From: Chloracidobacterium sp. UBA7659
GTDB taxonomy: Bacteria; Acidobacteriota; Blastocatellia; Pyrinomonadales; Pyrinomonadaceae
Assembly: GCA_002483395.1 (NCBI GenBank)
Contig: DLHV01000161.1
Location: 6,351-12,665 of the forward strand
Direction: 5' to 3'
Length of the DNA stretch: 6,315 bases
Part shown: piece after piece, positions 1 through 5,766 of the stretch
Numbering within the stretch: the first letter of the stretch is position 1
How the letters are laid out: each line of letters starts with the position of its first letter
Program-made: the position numbers and the translations under genes
Notes under the pieces: generated by a model
Told to the model about the DNA's origin: nothing
The model's input: the letters and a program-made list of their open reading frames with translations, nothing else
Database searches by the model: none

Positions 1-1632
1 GACGAAGCGAATAATTATTGGGTAAAGAACCGCGCCCAGATTGATGCGGACAAGTGGGCTGAGAGTATTACATATTTCGATGGACTTGGCCGCGCTTACA
101 AGGCGGAAGAAATAAATTCAAACGGCAACATCTTTGTCGAAAAAGAGTTCGACGCCGAAGGCCGGGTTAAGAGAGTGACGAACCCTTTCCGTTCGGGCGA
201 AACAAAGGTTTGGACAACAAACGTCTATGACGAAGCCAGCCGCGTAAAAGAAGTGATCCTGCAGGACGGTGCGAAAGTCATCACCGATTACGGCGTTTCT
301 GTTACGGGTACGATCGGCGTTACAAAACAGATCACCGATCAGGCCGGAAAAAAGCGGAAAGGATTTACGGATGCACTCGGAAGAATGGTTCGAGTTATCG
401 AAGACCCGACGGGTCAGGCGCTGAATACTGATTATGTCTTCGACACGCTTGGCAATTTGCGAAAGACGATACAAGGCGAGCAGTCGCGCTATTTCATGCA
501 CGATAGTCTTGGCAGGTTGATGTATGCAAAACAGCCTGAGCAGGATACACGAGCTGCATTTGTTGCAACCGACCCTGTGACCGGCAACACCGCATGGTCC
601 GCAAAATACGAGCACGACGACAACGGCAATATCACAAAGACAACGGACGCAAAAGGCATCTATGTCGAGGGGACTTACGATAATCTTAACCGCATAAAGC
701 TGCGCAACTATTCCGACACGACGCCCGATGTCAGTTTTTATTACGACGGCAAGTATTTAAATGGCAGTGACGTTCTGCAAACCGCGACCGGCAGCGTTAA
801 AGGCAAAACGACCGGCGTTAAATCTTCGGTTTCGCGGAATAACTACACCAGCTTCGACAATCTCGGCAGGCTGCTAACGCACCAGCAGATAACAGACGGA
901 CAGACGTATGGAACAAGCTATACATACAATCTCTCAGGCGGGCTTGTTTCCGAGACTTATCCGTCGGGCAGAACAGTCAATTACGACATCAATGCAGACG
1001 GCGATCTATCGCGGGTTTGGGGACAGAAAGCCTCAACGGTCACAACCTATGCAAATGCCTTCAATTACAACGTCAGCGGCGCGGTCGAAAAGATGCGGCT
1101 CGGCAACGGCAAATGGGAAACTGCGCAATACAACGACCGTTTGCAGATAACGCAGATCGGACTCGGAGCGGGATCGAACGACACGAGCCTTCTCAAACTC
1201 GAATACGGTTACGGCAACAACACGCTGAATAACGGAAACTTGCGGTCGCAGAAGATCAGCTTCAACGGGCTTGCACAACCGTTTGAACAGACTTACACAT
1301 ACGACGATCTGAATAGGTTGCAGGTAGCGGAAGAAAAAGTCTCTGGCAATACGACGTGGAAGCAAACTTTTACGATTGATCGCTACGGAAACCGTCGATT
1401 CGACGATGCAAATACAACTACTTTAGGCAGCTGTTCTCAGGCTCAGTGCAATCCGCTGATAAACACTTCCGATAATCGCTTCTCGTCAGGGCAGGGATAC
1501 GTTTACGACTCAAATGGCTCGGTTACTCAGGACGCAACCGGTAATCAGTTTCTTTACGACGCCGAGAATCATCAAAAGGAAGTTAAAGATGCTGGTAACA
1601 ATACAATAGGCCAATATCTTTATGATGGATAG
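1..1632 (+). CDS. RHS/YD-repeat protein, main body (5' end outside window; ends at in-frame TAG)
   Basis: The frame is open from base 1, so the true start lies upstream of the window. The product is a chain of YD-type repeats (for example YFDGLGR, EFDAEGRVKRV, YVFDTLGNLRKT, YEHDDNGNITKT, YDNLNRI, YTYDDLNRLQV, YLYDG). In known RHS proteins such repeats build the β-cage shell that encapsulates a C-terminal toxin for export and delivery. The last repeats (YVYDSNGSVTQD, FLYDAENHQKEV, YLYDG) lead into the RHS core. A TAG at codon 544 interrupts the protein at YDG-stop-GKRVKK, exactly where RHS proteins normally have a YDGxGKR motif, and the same frame continues to 2901. I therefore read 1-2901 as one ancestral gene broken by a nonsense change, or a sequence error. 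As it stands this product would carry no core end and no toxin. Identification as RHS is firm; whether it is functional is open. Confidence 0.9.
   Translation, partial: DEANNYWVKNRAQIDADKWAESITYFDGLGRAYKAEEINSNGNIFVEKEFDAEGRVKRVTNPFRSGETKVWTTNVYDEASRVKEVILQDGAKVITDYGVSVTGTIGVTKQITDQAGKKRKGFTDALGRMVRVIEDPTGQALNTDYVFDTLGNLRKTIQGEQSRYFMHDSLGRLMYAKQPEQDTRAAFVATDPVTGNTAWSAKYEHDDNGNITKTTDAKGIYVEGTYDNLNRIKLRNYSDTTPDVSFYYDGKYLNGSDVLQTATGSVKGKTTGVKSSVSRNNYTSFDNLGRLLTHQQITDGQTYGTSYTYNLSGGLVSETYPSGRTVNYDINADGDLSRVWGQKASTVTTYANAFNYNVSGAVEKMRLGNGKWETAQYNDRLQITQIGLGAGSNDTSLLKLEYGYGNNTLNNGNLRSQKISFNGLAQPFEQTYTYDDLNRLQVAEEKVSGNTTWKQTFTIDRYGNRRFDDANTTTLGSCSQAQCNPLINTSDNRFSSGQGYVYDSNGSVTQDATGNQFLYDAENHQKEVKDAGNNTIGQYLYDG
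223..813 (+). repeat. YD-repeat segment, copy A (partner at 5736-6315)
   Basis: This is the part of the first RHS gene repeated in the third fragment, from W-VY-EASR at about 223 to KGKTT at about 813. The copy at 5736-6315 lacks a codon near its start and is shorter near SFYYDG. Both copies are in the + orientation. Confidence 0.8.
1630..1632 (+). other. In-frame amber codon splitting the RHS gene
   Basis: The codons read TAT GAT GGA TAG GGT AAA CGC GTA AAG AAA. Both sides are in the same frame and together form the standard RHS motif YDGxGKRVKK. One base change from GAG or CAG would explain it. No frameshift is needed. Confidence 0.85.
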
Positions 1633-1668
1633 GGTAAACGCGTAAAGAAAATAAGCAACGCTGAAACC

Positions 1669-2901
1669 GTGATTTTTGTCTATAATGGTGGTGGAACACT
1701 TGTTGCAGAATATTCAACACAGTTGGCATCTGCGCCTCAAGTAAGCTATTTGACAACCGATCATTTGGGAAGTCCGAGAGTGGTAACAAACGAACTCGGA
1801 GCGGTGAAAGACCGCAAAGACTTTTCCGCATTCGGAGAGGAAAGCGTTTCCGCACAACGCGCCGGCAACTCTGAATATTCCGCCGCCGATCAACTACGGA
1901 AAAACTACACCGGCTACGAAAAAGACACCGAAAGCGGACTGGAATTCGCTCAGGCGAGATACTACAACCCGAAGCACGGACGGTTTACTTCGGTCGATCC
2001 ATTGACGGCTAGTGCGAATGTAAAGAACCCGCAAACTTTTAATCGTTACAGCTACGTTCTTAACTCACCTTACAAATACTCCGATCCTTTGGGGTTGTTG
2101 CCTGAGAAGAGTATAGGTAACAGATGCGATTTCAATTGCCGTGTAACAGACGCCATTAACAACGGCGGCAAACTAAGCAGGGCTGATTACGCTCTCGCGG
2201 TTTTCCATATCCAAAACGGAACAGCACTTGGTTATGCCTTTCTCAACGCGTCTCTGGCTGCGATCCGCCGACAATCGGCGCCACAGCCATCAGCACCGGC
2301 TGCTGGAGTAGCCACAAATCATGAAGCAGCACATTCAGATCAAGCCACAGGAGCGCCATCACCGCCAGCCACGCCGGGTTACGGTTTGGTTATGAAGTTC
2401 CATCGCAGTTGGGCATTGGTGTATTGGTATAATAGATACACAGGCCAAACGACGGATGCGGCAGTAATTCTAGACGAGACAACGGCCGAAGTCATATATA
2501 GTGAGGAGCCAACTGGTGAAGAGGCCAAAGAGGATCCACTGTGGGGAAGATATGGAGATGATCACAGGGGACATATTATCGGCAGCGCACTTGGTGGAAA
2601 TGGAAAGGCTGGTAATTTAATGAGTCAAAGCCGGAGTCTAAATCAAGGATCTTACAAGTCTTTCGAATACGGAATTCGTCAAACATTGACAGAAAATAAA
2701 GATTGGACAGCTCATATTACTGTTTCTCTTTACTATAACCCCGCAGGGCTAGCGAACCCAGTCGCGGCGATGCAACTTTCAAAAGAAGCCAAGTTTAGAC
2801 CAATCGCTATGGCTTACAATGTCCAGTTCCGTAATTCAGGAGGAGACGTAGTTGATTCACGAACGGCATATTTCTCACAAAGATTTGGCAGACTTTGGTA
2901 A
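1669..2901 (+). CDS. RHS core plus C-terminal endonuclease toxin tip (downstream part of split RHS gene)
   Basis: This continues the frame of 1-1632. The first usable start after the TAG is GTG at 1669, but I see no Shine-Dalgarno before it, so independent translation is doubtful. Residues 1-143 are the RHS repeat-associated core (LTTDHLGSPRV, DFSAFGEE, YTGYEKDTESGLEFAQARYYNP, GRFTSVDPLTA, NRYSYVLNSPYK) ending in DPLGL at 2083-2097. In Rhs proteins a paired-Asp DPxG site is where the tip is autocleaved; here the two Asp are 29 residues apart. A variable region with a Pro/Ala-rich stretch follows (about 2272-2385). The tip then has DDHRGHIIG, LGG, NLMSQ, LNQGSYKSFE and a late FRPIAM, the pattern of the Endonuclease_NS_2 family (ββα-metal nucleases). 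The tip would degrade DNA/RNA in a target cell. The presumed partner gene starts 13 nt after the stop. Confidence 0.85.
   Translation: MIFVYNGGGTLVAEYSTQLASAPQVSYLTTDHLGSPRVVTNELGAVKDRKDFSAFGEESVSAQRAGNSEYSAADQLRKNYTGYEKDTESGLEFAQARYYNPKHGRFTSVDPLTASANVKNPQTFNRYSYVLNSPYKYSDPLGLLPEKSIGNRCDFNCRVTDAINNGGKLSRADYALAVFHIQNGTALGYAFLNASLAAIRRQSAPQPSAPAAGVATNHEAAHSDQATGAPSPPATPGYGLVMKFHRSWALVYWYNRYTGQTTDAAVILDETTAEVIYSEEPTGEEAKEDPLWGRYGDDHRGHIIGSALGGNGKAGNLMSQSRSLNQGSYKSFEYGIRQTLTENKDWTAHITVSLYYNPAGLANPVAAMQLSKEAKFRPIAMAYNVQFRNSGGDVVDSRTAYFSQRFGRLW
1702..2097 (+). repeat. RHS core repeat, copy A (partner at 4025-4417)
   Basis: This 396-nt stretch encodes the same ~131-residue core end as 4025-4417, from VAEYSTQ to DPLGL, with long exact word matches in protein and many silent differences in DNA. 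Homology of this length between the main gene and the cassette is what recombination would need to swap tips. Confidence 0.85.
2083..2097 (+). other. DPLGL processing site, boundary of core and toxin tip 1
   Basis: Codons 2083-2097 encode DPLGL, the conserved end of the RHS core, with an upstream DPL Asp at 1996. In characterised Rhs proteins this pair of Asp residues drives autoproteolytic release of the tip. Everything after 2097 is unrelated to the second cassette, which marks this as the point of tip exchange. Confidence 0.75.
2380..2898 (+). other. Endonuclease_NS_2-like (ββα-metal) toxin domain
   Basis: The key residues are the presumed catalytic His of RGHIIG at 2572-2574, the LGG turn, NLMSQ, and the presumed metal-binding Asn of LNQGSYKSFE at 2641-2643. 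A β-rich end follows (WTAHITVSLYY, KFRPIAMAYNVQFR). This order D/RGH, LGG, NL..Q, LN..Y..E, RP matches the DNA/RNA non-specific endonucleases that are common as toxin tips. All catalytic positions I can recognise are intact, so the tip looks active if it is translated. Confidence 0.75.
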
Positions 2902-2902
2902 T

Positions 2903-2910
2903 GGGGTAAG
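2903..2910 (+). promoter_or_regulatory. Weak RBS for upstream start of the WG-repeat gene
   Basis: GGGGTAAG lies just after the nuclease stop and 4 nt before ATG 2915. The match to the anti-SD is partial. Coupling to the upstream stop codon could help initiation. Confidence 0.4.
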
Positions 2911-2914
2911 TAGA

Positions 2915-3979
2915 ATGTTTAGTAAAAGTATTTTAATAGCTGGCTTGGTTTCAATATTTTTTTTGTTAAGTGAGTTCAGTCAGGAGAAACGTGAAATGGA
3001 ACAAACTCTATCTCCGCCTTCTAATGTTTCCCGGCCCTTCCAGACGCTGTCCTATATTGATAGAACGGGAAAAGTGGCTATTGATGCAAGTGAGTACACG
3101 CAAGCCTTTAGTTTTGCTAGCGGGTTGGCGGCTGTCAGCAATGGTTTCAGATATGGTTTTATCGACAAGTCAGGCAGAATTGCAATTGTACCAAAATTCT
3201 TTCAAGCCGCTTCCTTCTCTGAGGGACTGGCTGCCGTAAAGCTTCAAGAAAAGCAATTCTCAAATCCGTCGGGAAAGAATGTTTGGGGATACATAAACCT
3301 AGATGGAAAGATTGTTATTCAGGGCGAATTCGACGAAGCATATGACTTTGCAGAAGGCGTAGCCGTCATTAAAGAAGGTAATATCTATTCTTTTATTGAT
3401 AAAACAGGGCGTAAGCTGGTTTCCATGGACTCGGCAGAAATCCAGTTAGGCTATCAAGAAAACCCTAAATTCTCCGAAGGTTTTATCGCTGCATGTAATG
3501 TTCCAACCGGAAAGCACGGCTTTTTGGATAAAACTGGCAAATTTGTGATCGAGCCAAAATTTCAAAACGTTGCTAATTTTTCTGAAGGCTTAGCCCGTGC
3601 GTCAGTTAAGGTTAACAATCGAGAATATTTAGGATTTATCGATCTCAAAGGAAATTTTATGATACCACCAAAGTTCGACATTGATTCCGATTTTCAAAGA
3701 AGTGCTTACGATTTTTCAGAAGGCCTTGCAAGTTTGATCTCGGCACCTGCAATGACAGATTTCGTATATATTGACCGCTCAGGGAAAATTGTCTTGAGAA
3801 CCAGTTATTTTTATGCGGGAGCATTTAAAGACGGATTAGCGATAGTTTATGACAACAAAACAGACAAACGCGGGTTTATTAACAAATCAGGCGAACTAGT
3901 TATTCCTTTGGTATACAGTGATGCTAAGGCGTTTTCTGAGGGGTTATCTCTTGTACGATCTCGGTTTATAAATCCATGA
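2915..3979 (+). CDS. WG-repeat protein, probable immunity/partner of the nuclease tip
   Basis: The product has 354 residues from ATG 2915. Residues 1-23 (MFSKSILIAGLVSIFFLLSE) look like a Sec signal peptide or membrane anchor without a lipobox Cys. The rest is about eight WG-type repeats, each with a [FY]I[DN]xxG turn (YIDRTGK, GFIDKSGR, GYINLDGK, SFIDKTGR, GFLDKTGK, GFIDLKGN, YIDRSGK, GFINKSGE) followed by an FSEGLA-like strand. The last unit is cut short and ends FSEGLSLVRSRFINP. WG repeats form binding scaffolds with no enzymatic activity known to me. Position directly behind a toxin tip suggests an immunity role; this is inference. I rejected the longer start at TTG 2852 because it overlaps the nuclease and places residues before the signal peptide. 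A second start at 2996 with a better RBS would give a 327-residue cytosolic form. The gene looks clearly more AT-rich than the RHS parts. Confidence 0.8.
   Translation: MFSKSILIAGLVSIFFLLSEFSQEKREMEQTLSPPSNVSRPFQTLSYIDRTGKVAIDASEYTQAFSFASGLAAVSNGFRYGFIDKSGRIAIVPKFFQAASFSEGLAAVKLQEKQFSNPSGKNVWGYINLDGKIVIQGEFDEAYDFAEGVAVIKEGNIYSFIDKTGRKLVSMDSAEIQLGYQENPKFSEGFIAACNVPTGKHGFLDKTGKFVIEPKFQNVANFSEGLARASVKVNNREYLGFIDLKGNFMIPPKFDIDSDFQRSAYDFSEGLASLISAPAMTDFVYIDRSGKIVLRTSYFYAGAFKDGLAIVYDNKTDKRGFINKSGELVIPLVYSDAKAFSEGLSLVRSRFINP
2982..2998 (+). promoter_or_regulatory. Strong internal RBS and alternative ATG in the WG-repeat gene
   Basis: AGGAG at 2982-2986 precedes the in-frame ATG at 2996-2998 by 9 nt, a better Shine-Dalgarno than that of ATG 2915. 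Initiation here removes the hydrophobic leader and starts the protein at MEQTLSPP, keeping all repeats. This could be the real start, or a second start giving a cytosolic isoform. Confidence 0.5.
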
Positions 3980-3998
3980 TCTTTTTAATCTCGATATG

Positions 3999-4024
3999 AA
4001 CTAATATTAATAAAAATATTAGTT
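3999..4024. repeat. Perfect 10-bp inverted repeat at the cassette boundary
   Basis: The left arm AACTAATATT (3999-4008) and right arm AATATTAGTT (4015-4024) are exact reverse complements around the 6-nt loop AATAAA. The right arm ends at the base before GTG 4025, where recognisable RHS core homology resumes. The stem has only two G-C pairs and no T-run follows, so it is not a typical intrinsic terminator. It fills most of the 45-nt gap between the WG gene and the second RHS cassette. Its role is unknown; a recombination boundary, a weak terminator or a structure blocking translation of the cassette are all possible. Confidence 0.7.
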
Positions 4025-4417
4025 GTGGCGGAGTATTCGACTCAAATCGCACAGACTCCGCAAGTAAGCTATTTGACAACCGATCACTTGGGAAGCCCGA
4101 GGGTAATTACCGATCAAAACGAAGTTGTTACAAACAGAAAGGATTTCTCTGCTTTTGGCGAGGAAACAATTTCTGCACAAAGAACCGCTGGCCTAAAGTA
4201 TCAGCCAGATAACATTCGTCAGGACTACACAGGCTATGAGAAGGACGATGAATCAGGTCTTGAGTTCGCACAGGCGAGATATTACAACCCGACACACGGA
4301 AGGTTTACAAGCGTTGATCCTCTAACGGCATCGGCGTCTATGAAAAATCCGCAGACTTTCAACCGGTATAGCTATGTTCTTAACTCGCCTTATAAGTTCG
4401 TTGACCCGCTGGGACTA
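4025..4417 (+). repeat. RHS core repeat, copy B (partner at 1702-2097)
   Basis: This is the second copy of the core end. It is one codon shorter than copy A, the difference falling in the variable patch around residues 54-64 (TAGLKYQPDNIRQ versus AGNSEYSAADQLRK). Confidence 0.85.
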
Positions 4418-5149
4418 ATTTCTTCTTCCACCGGCGCGTGCGGGAATCGCTGTGCTAACTCGGATGGAAGCTCTGGTGGGGGCATGGCTGGTTTATATAG
4501 CAATAACGGGGAAAGCATTCAGATTGGCCATGAAAAAAAGCAACAACAATCCGTTGCTCAGCAACCACCTACGCCTATTAAGGTAAACTACGTTAACAAA
4601 ACCTATGAAGTATCTGGAAAGACAGCGAAGAAAGCGGCGGAAGAAGCGAATATAAAGGCGGCAGCCGGAAAGACGAAGAAAGGGCGGGCGGGCGAAACTG
4701 AGCTTACAGAAGTCAAGCAAACGTTCGATGAGAGCAAAGATATTAAGTATAGTCCGACAACGGATACGGCCACGGGTGAAGTCACGGTCGTTATTGAAAC
4801 AACCAATGTTAACGTCGAGGCCACTATTATAACGACATTGCCTATTTGGAAGGGCAGGGATAAAGCAAAACTTTCCGAGCAGACTGCATGGGATGGATTT
4901 TTGCAACAATTATCCGATTTTGAAAAGGAACACACGGATGACACTACGAAACGACTCAATGAATATCGCGATGCTCTCATTGGTCTCAAGGCCACGGGCA
5001 CCGGTTCCAACGCCGAAAGCGCAATCAGATCGGCAGCAACCAGTCTTAGCGCACAAATTACAGCTGCGCAGAATACGCTTTTTTCGAATTACAATTCTGA
5101 CGGGGCAAAGCGCCACCAAAATGGTGGACATAACGTCAAAATCAAGTAG
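4025..5149 (+). CDS. Headless RHS core cassette with DUF922-like C-terminal tip
   Basis: Residues 1-131 repeat the last part of the RHS core of the first gene nearly word for word (VAEYSTQ, QVSYLTTDHLGSPRV, DFSAFGEE, GLEFAQARYYNP, NPQTFNRYSYVLNSPYK, DPLGL at 4403-4417); no YD repeats precede it. The frame is open upstream only to about 3989, the best start is GTG 4025, and no Shine-Dalgarno is visible, so it may be a silent donor cassette. After DPLGL the sequence is unrelated to tip 1: a Ser/Gly/Gln linker, then from about residue 187 a domain with YEVSGKT, a β-rich stretch, TTLPIWKG, LSEQTAWDGFLQQLSDFEKEH and a helical Ala-rich end finishing near NGGH. This order recalls DUF922, a putative Zn-protease family, but the usual HExxH reads FEKEH. 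RHS core assignment is firm; the tip family is moderate. The next gene, 26 nt on, is its likely partner. Confidence 0.8.
   Translation: MAEYSTQIAQTPQVSYLTTDHLGSPRVITDQNEVVTNRKDFSAFGEETISAQRTAGLKYQPDNIRQDYTGYEKDDESGLEFAQARYYNPTHGRFTSVDPLTASASMKNPQTFNRYSYVLNSPYKFVDPLGLISSSTGACGNRCANSDGSSGGGMAGLYSNNGESIQIGHEKKQQQSVAQQPPTPIKVNYVNKTYEVSGKTAKKAAEEANIKAAAGKTKKGRAGETELTEVKQTFDESKDIKYSPTTDTATGEVTVVIETTNVNVEATIITTLPIWKGRDKAKLSEQTAWDGFLQQLSDFEKEHTDDTTKRLNEYRDALIGLKATGTGSNAESAIRSAATSLSAQITAAQNTLFSNYNSDGAKRHQNGGHNVKIK
4403..4417 (+). other. DPLGL processing site, boundary of core and tip 2
   Basis: DPLGL is encoded here with the partner Asp of SVDPL at 4316-4318, 29 residues earlier, the same spacing as in the first gene. 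Similarity between the two RHS copies ends here, so it defines the tip-exchange point. Confidence 0.75.
4583..5146 (+). other. DUF922-like putative metalloprotease toxin domain, degenerate HExxH
   Basis: The pieces that recall DUF922 are YEVSGKT (from 4604), a strand pair around VTVVIETTNVNVEATIITTLP, W-x2-F-x2-QL (W at 4889), then FEKEH at 4919-4933 where that family has an HExxH helix, and a helical tail ending SNYNSDGAKRHQNGGH. The Glu and second His of the zinc motif are kept and the first His is Phe. The tip may be inactive, use another ligand, or belong to a different family. This assignment is from memory of the family pattern, not a search. Confidence 0.45.
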
Positions 5150-5175
5150 CCAATATTGTAGATTTAAACATAAGT

Positions 5176-5766
5176 ATGCATAAACAAGTTAAGTTTATCG
5201 TTTCTCTCATAGCCACCTGCTCTTTTCAGCTATCTTGGATCTTTTTGGGGGTGTCGAATTGTGATGCGCAAGACAAAGGGCAGATCGTGCCACCGTTGAC
5301 ATTCGAATTAGTTTCGCCCGAACAACCTTGCGTGGGAAAAAGTTTCACTTTACAGGCGCGTTTGAAGAATATTAGCAAGAGGAAAGTGATGATCGACACC
5401 GGCGGCTTTTGGCGGTATGTAACAGAAAAAGCTCTCGATCAGTCAAGCTCATCATTATTTGGCGTGCCTTTGACAATACCGAAAATGCGCGGCACAGTCG
5501 GCGATATTGGCCATGACGAGGCCTCGCAATTCGTCGTGCTTAAACCGGGTCAGAGTCATACCGTGGCTTTAACGGTTAACCCTTCCAAAGATGATTTTTA
5601 TCGATCTCCTGGACGGTATTCAGTTACTTCAATATATGGAGCGTCGACTAATCGGACAGCGAATCACCCAGACCTATTCATCGGTACAATCGCTGCGCCT
5701 GAACTTCATTTTAAGATAGTTGAGTGTAAGATGAATGGTCACACGTTTACGAAGCGAGCCGGCTAA
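5176..5766 (+). CDS. Exported Ig-like β-sandwich protein, probable partner of tip 2
   Basis: ATG 5176 lies 26 nt after the tip-2 stop; the upstream ATAAGT is a poor Shine-Dalgarno. The product has 196 residues. Residues 1-32 form a signal peptide (KFIVSLIATCSFQLSWIFLG, then a polar DAQD end); a Cys at SNC is not in a canonical lipobox. The rest alternates short β strands: LTFELVSPEQPCVGKSF, TLQARLKNISKRKVMI, then FVVLKPGQSHTVALTV and SPGRYSVTSIYG. The N-x-S-x-K-x-V-x-I and LKPGxS/PGxY patterns are typical of Ig-like folds, including BsuPI-type proteinase inhibitors. I do not recognise a specific family. The position suggests an immunity protein for tip 2, by inference. The last 11 or so residues (NGHTFTKRAG) are read in a wrong frame through the start of the next RHS fragment, so the original C-terminus was probably replaced at that join. 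Confidence 0.65.
   Translation: MHKQVKFIVSLIATCSFQLSWIFLGVSNCDAQDKGQIVPPLTFELVSPEQPCVGKSFTLQARLKNISKRKVMIDTGGFWRYVTEKALDQSSSSLFGVPLTIPKMRGTVGDIGHDEASQFVVLKPGQSHTVALTVNPSKDDFYRSPGRYSVTSIYGASTNRTANHPDLFIGTIAAPELHFKIVECKMNGHTFTKRAG

Noticed and set aside
118..615. Long reverse-strand open frame opposite the YD repeats (165 residues)
   Set aside because: It lies entirely opposite a clear RHS coding frame and its product has no recognisable motif or repeat; it is a shadow. The similar reverse frames at 1033-1365, 1583-1855, 4493-4909 and 4603-5010 were rejected for the same reason.
2119..2136. Shared GNRC word shortly after DPLGL in both tips
   Set aside because: The four-residue match (also at 4441-4452) sits at different distances from DPLGL and is not supported by surrounding similarity; chance or a common linker tendency is enough.
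2852..2914. Longer N-terminus for the WG-repeat protein from TTG 2852
   Set aside because: It overlaps the nuclease tip by 50 nt, would place 21 polar residues before a signal peptide, and has a rare start codon. ATG 2915 or ATG 2996 is preferred.
3999..4024. Intrinsic terminator after the WG-repeat gene
   Set aside because: The stem is perfect but almost all A-T, and the sequence after it is GTGGCGGAG rather than a T-run.
1630..5149. Alternative genetic code with TAG as a sense codon
   Set aside because: Only one TAG falls inside a clear gene, while TAG at 5147-5149 ends the second cassette at a plausible place and the other genes stop at TAA or TGA. A single mutation or error is simpler.
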